NCBI GenBank assembly: GCA_013329575.1
Contig: DUJX01000007.1
Coordinates: 3,951 to 12,065, forward strand
From: Halobacteria archaeon
GTDB lineage: Archaea; Halobacteriota; Methanoliparia; Methanoliparales; Methanoliparaceae
Direction of reading: 5' to 3'
DNA: 8,115 nt
Part shown: in pieces, positions 5,359-8,115 of the stretch
How the letters are laid out: the number at the start of each line of letters is the position of its first letter
Numbering within the stretch: position 1 is the first letter of the stretch
The notes under the pieces: generated by a model
Database searches by the model: none
What the model was told of the DNA's origin: nothing
What the model saw: only the letters and a program-made list of their open reading frames with translations
Position numbers and translations under genes: made by a program

Positions 5359-5390
5359 TAACAAGGATTAAAAATATAACAAAGATTAAA
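5355..5390 (+). repeat. 18-bp tandem duplication abutting the hydrolase start codon
   Basis: AATATAACAAGGATTAAA (5355-5372) is followed directly by AATATAACAAAGATTAAA (5373-5390), with a single G-to-A difference, and ATG 5391 comes immediately after. Only the distal copy keeps the ribosome-site-like AAGGA, now 23 nt from the start. The proximal copy has AAAGA. The duplication therefore appears to have displaced or replaced the translation signal. AATATAAC could serve as a TATA element for a near-leaderless transcript. Confidence 0.7.
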
Positions 5391-6164
5391 ATGCCTTATT
5401 TGGATATAGACAACCGGCGAATATCGTATAGATTGTTAGATAACGTAGAAAAATATAGTGGAACTGACGAATACGTCGTATTCATCCATGGGGCAGGTGA
5501 GAATAAGGATACATGGATCTTTCAAGAAGCGCTAAAAGATAACTTCAATCTGGTATTCTTCGATTTGACTGGGCATGGAGAATCAACTGGGAATATTCCC
5601 ACTATTAACGATTTTATAAATGATCTAAGTAACATTATCAACAAAACATGTAACGCTAAGCCTTCGATAGTAGGCCATTCGATGGGCGGAGCCATTGCCC
5701 AAAAATTTGCAATAGAGAACGGCGACAAAATAAAAAAACTGATTTTATCCTCGACGGGAGCAAAATTAAAAGTCGCACCGATCGTTTTTGATACAATAAA
5801 AAATAATTTTGATGATGTTATAGATCTGTTGACAGATCTTTTATTTGCCAAAAGACCATCTAAAGAGATTGCAGAAATTGTAGAAAAGGAGATTAAAGAT
5901 TGCGGCAGAGAGACTCTTTATAATGATTTCATGATTTGTAACGAGTTTAATGTCATGGATTCTCTTGATAAGATAAAGAATGAAACTCTGGTTATATGTG
6001 GTGATAACGACAAATTAACTCCTGAAAAATATTCAATTTATCTAAAAAATAACATCAAAAATTCAAAACTAAGTATTGTAAAAGATACGGGACATATGGT
6101 CATGATGGAACAGCCCGACTCTTTTAATAAGATCGTTAAAAATTTTTTGCTCGAAGAGAGATGA
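5391..6164 (+). CDS. Alpha/beta-hydrolase fold enzyme
   Basis: A 257-residue cytoplasmic hydrolase of the alpha/beta fold. The nucleophile elbow is GHSMGG with Ser97, the oxyanion segment is HGAG (33-36), and the acid lies in CGDNDKLTP (Asp207, with Asp205 an alternative). The catalytic histidine is His235 in DTGHMVMMEQP. The FDLTGHGES segment (57-65) is also typical. The cap domain (about residues 128-190) is helical and charged. Length and layout match small esterase, lipase or MhpC/BioH-like proteins. The substrate cannot be assigned from these motifs. The start is set by the usual opening MPYLDIDNRRISYR. The ribosome site is weak, with AAAGA in the proximal leader repeat. It is convergent with the CobN-type gene and not obviously part of the importer operon. 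It appears more A+T- and Lys/Asn-rich than the transporter genes, so recent acquisition is possible but unproven. Confidence 0.88.
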   Translation: MPYLDIDNRRISYRLLDNVEKYSGTDEYVVFIHGAGENKDTWIFQEALKDNFNLVFFDLTGHGESTGNIPTINDFINDLSNIINKTCNAKPSIVGHSMGGAIAQKFAIENGDKIKKLILSSTGAKLKVAPIVFDTIKNNFDDVIDLLTDLLFAKRPSKEIAEIVEKEIKDCGRETLYNDFMICNEFNVMDSLDKIKNETLVICGDNDKLTPEKYSIYLKNNIKNSKLSIVKDTGHMVMMEQPDSFNKIVKNFLLEER

Positions 6165-6246
6165 GTAATAAACATGCACGAATTGTAAAAATAAGAAATA
6201 ATACAATAGATAATAATTAGTTTATATAATCCATTTATATATTATA

Positions 6247-6251
6247 TTTTT
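6247..6251 (+). terminator. Weak oligo-T stop signal after the hydrolase gene
   Basis: TTTTT in an A+T-rich stretch about 83 nt after the hydrolase stop is the best candidate end for that transcript. The convergent minus-strand transcript would meet five T residues at 6187-6191 (A5 on the plus strand). Both are short and uncertain. Confidence 0.25.
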
Positions 6252-6293
6252 ATCTATACCGCATCGCATCCCGACTAATATTAATAAAGAAGA

Positions 6294-8115
6294 TTAGGAT
6301 CTCTCTTCCCCCCATCCCTCGGCTTCTAGGTAGATCTCCCTCAATCGTTCCAAAACCTCCTCGCCTGTTCTCCAGTATCCTCTTTTATTCGCCTCGAACA
6401 GTGTATCTATCATATTATTTAATGCCCAAGGGTTAACCTCTTCAAGTTTTTTTCTTACATCCTCATTCATAATGTAACGATCCCCTATCTCATCCCAGAT
6501 CCAGTTATCAACCTTATTCGTCGTTGCAGCAAGTCCAAGAATGTTTTTTACCCTATCTTGGATATGCTGGGCACCGTTGTAACCATCATCCAACATCCCT
6601 TCGATCCATCTTGGATTTAAAAGCCTTGTTCGTACCCCACGCTGGATTGCTTTATCGATTCCTTCGGTCTTTACTACCTCTTTTGTGGTATCTGTGATGA
6701 ACATCTCTGGTTTTACTCTGCTAACGGACTCAACGGCTTTGGAGAGACCTCCTGAAAACTCGTAGTAATGATCAAGATCTGTCACTTCATAATCATGGCT
6801 ATCTCTAACTTGAGATGTAAGTTCCACGCGTGACAACGCCTCTTCAAACATCTTACCCGACTTATATCCGTGAAGATCGGCTGTATAAATATACTGCATA
6901 TCTGAGATATAAGAACGAGCCAGATCATCCTCAGAGATCCATGATTGGGTGTTAATCCGATCTCTTAGGGATGTGCCGTACTCTATTGGAGAGGGACCAA
7001 ATATACGGGCATTGCACAACTTATGAGCAAGTTCTACGCTATCTGCCCCATCTTTTATATGATCAAATATCTCATGAGTGTGTCTTTTAACCAAGTTTTC
7101 TTCCAAAGACTCGTCTTGGAATGAAATAAGATTAAACGCGTCATCCAGCAGTTTGATTACGTTTGGGAATGTATCCCTAAAGAAACCGCATATATTCACT
7201 ACTACATCTATACGGGGCCTACCGAGCTCATTTAACGGGATCACTCTAAGACGTACATCCCATGGATTTTTCCTAACTGGTTCCACACCGATGTATCTCA
7301 ATATCTGGCCTACAGACTCACCTTTCGTATTCATCGTCTCAAATCCCCAAAGAACCACACCAACGCTATTAGGATATGTATTATGCAACATTTTATACCT
7401 ATCCAATGTATCTTCGGCTATCTTTGCTCCTCTAATGTATGCAGCGTCACTCGGTACCTGTCGTGGGTCAAATTGATACATGTTTGAGCCAGTAGGGAGA
7501 ACCTCTGGAGACCTGATCGGATCTCCTCCAATATTTGGACTGATGTATCTACCGGATAGTCCCTTAAGAAGAGATCCTATCTCGTCGCCTTTTTTAAGAT
7601 TGGATACTACCTCTAACCCAAATGTTAACGCCTTCTCTAAATCTGTTATGATTTTTTTCTCATTTCTCCTGTTTGATCGGGGGACTTTCAGATGGTTTAT
7701 CGCATCTTTTACATCATCTAAGATCGAAGACTTCTTACCATCTTTATCTACCAATATAGAGACAGTCTTCTTTGCAATCTCATCGATCTCTGCTGCTAAC
7801 TCTGCGTAGGTTTTATCTCCTATTCTCTTTCCTGGCTCTTTCATCATCTCGTCATAATCTATGCCTTTTAAAGAGGCTAACAACCTATGAAGAGATTTTA
7901 TCTCGCCTCTATCGTATCTAAGGATGAATGTAATGAAATCTATCAAAGATTCGTGATCGTAAGTCTCGCCGAACGTATGAAGCCCTCTCGGGATGATCGA
8001 TCTTTTGATGACGAAGAGTTCATCATATATATCATCGATCTCCTCCTCGCTTATATTTGCCTCTTTTGCTTTCTCCAATATTTGATCTCGGACAATTTTT
8101 GCCCTATTTGGATCC
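6294..8115 (-). CDS. CobN/BchH-family chelatase large subunit, C-terminal part
   Basis: The frame reads from the right edge of the window with no stop, down to TAA at 6296-6294. About 606 residues are present, so roughly half of a CobN-type protein (usually 1,100-1,400). A TTG at 8078-8076 is not the start, because the frame continues upstream as DPNRAKIVRDQI, a usual stretch in this family. Counting from that TTG as residue 1, recognisable parts are RGLHTFGE (31-38), GRYISPNIGGDPIRS (176-190), TGSNMYQFDP (196-205), SVGVVLWGFETMNTKGESVGQILRY (238-262), RTRLLNPRWIEGML (483-496) and LAATTNKVDNWIWDE (516-530). In aerobic cobalamin synthesis CobN is the large subunit of the ATP-dependent cobaltochelatase; BchH does the same for magnesium in chlorophyll synthesis. 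CobN-like proteins also occur beside metal or haem importers, where some are proposed to remove iron from haem (HmuS type). Which reaction applies here is open. Confidence 0.88.
   Translation of the reverse strand, partial: DPNRAKIVRDQILEKAKEANISEEEIDDIYDELFVIKRSIIPRGLHTFGETYDHESLIDFITFILRYDRGEIKSLHRLLASLKGIDYDEMMKEPGKRIGDKTYAELAAEIDEIAKKTVSILVDKDGKKSSILDDVKDAINHLKVPRSNRRNEKKIITDLEKALTFGLEVVSNLKKGDEIGSLLKGLSGRYISPNIGGDPIRSPEVLPTGSNMYQFDPRQVPSDAAYIRGAKIAEDTLDRYKMLHNTYPNSVGVVLWGFETMNTKGESVGQILRYIGVEPVRKNPWDVRLRVIPLNELGRPRIDVVVNICGFFRDTFPNVIKLLDDAFNLISFQDESLEENLVKRHTHEIFDHIKDGADSVELAHKLCNARIFGPSPIEYGTSLRDRINTQSWISEDDLARSYISDMQYIYTADLHGYKSGKMFEEALSRVELTSQVRDSHDYEVTDLDHYYEFSGGLSKAVESVSRVKPEMFITDTTKEVVKTEGIDKAIQRGVRTRLLNPRWIEGMLDDGYNGAQHIQDRVKNILGLAATTNKVDNWIWDEIGDRYIMNEDVRKKLEEVNPWALNNMIDTLFEANKRGYWRTGEEVLERLREIYLEAEGWGEERS

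Noticed and set aside
7078..7809. Two plus-strand frames opposite the CobN-like gene
   Set aside because: Antisense shadows; the minus strand encodes recognisable chelatase sequence throughout.
8076..8078. TTG as start codon of the CobN-like gene
   Set aside because: The frame stays open to the window edge with family-like sequence, so the gene is cut by the window and does not start here.
8110..8115. Window ends exactly in GGATCC
   Set aside because: It could mark a cloning-site boundary of an insert or be coincidence, given how frequent GATC is here. It is not a biological feature of the locus.

Overview
The window looks archaeal. Genes are preceded by GGTGAT/GGAG-type Shine-Dalgarno sites and A+T-rich leaders with TATA-box promoters (best upstream of the gene at 1195 and the small gene at 5103). 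Oligo-T runs rather than hairpins mark transcript ends, and arginine is mostly AGA. The mix of a TauE/SafE permease, a FecBCD-type importer and a CobN-type chelatase subunit fits a euryarchaeon of the methanogen/methane-oxidiser kind. That placement is inference from gene content and base use, not from a marker gene.

Layout. (1) 15-797 (+): TauE/SafE-type permease with a clear internal duplication. (2) 798-1194: A+T-rich gap ending in a TATA promoter with a tandem 14-bp repeat next to it. (3) 1195-4863 (+): a likely five-gene operon, consisting of a secreted substrate-binding protein, a FecCD permease, an ABC ATPase overlapping the permease by 4 nt, a 53-residue methionine-rich peptide, and a small secreted protein made of two halves of a carboxypeptidase-regulatory-like domain in reversed order. 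Oligo-T tracts follow. (4) 5103-5282 (+): a 59-residue two-helix membrane protein with its own palindrome and TATA elements. (5) 5391-6164 (+): an alpha/beta hydrolase whose leader is built of short tandem repeats. (6) 6294-8115 (-): the C-terminal part of a CobN/BchH-family chelatase large subunit, cut by the right edge of the window.

Working model (inference). The operon imports a metal chelate or tetrapyrrole (iron-siderophore, haem or corrinoid class), and the CobN-like protein inserts or removes the metal in the cytoplasm. The two extra small proteins at the end of the operon are not standard parts of a FecBCD importer and are the most unusual content here. Nothing in the window fixes the substrate. 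No tRNA, rRNA, CRISPR array or insertion sequence was seen.
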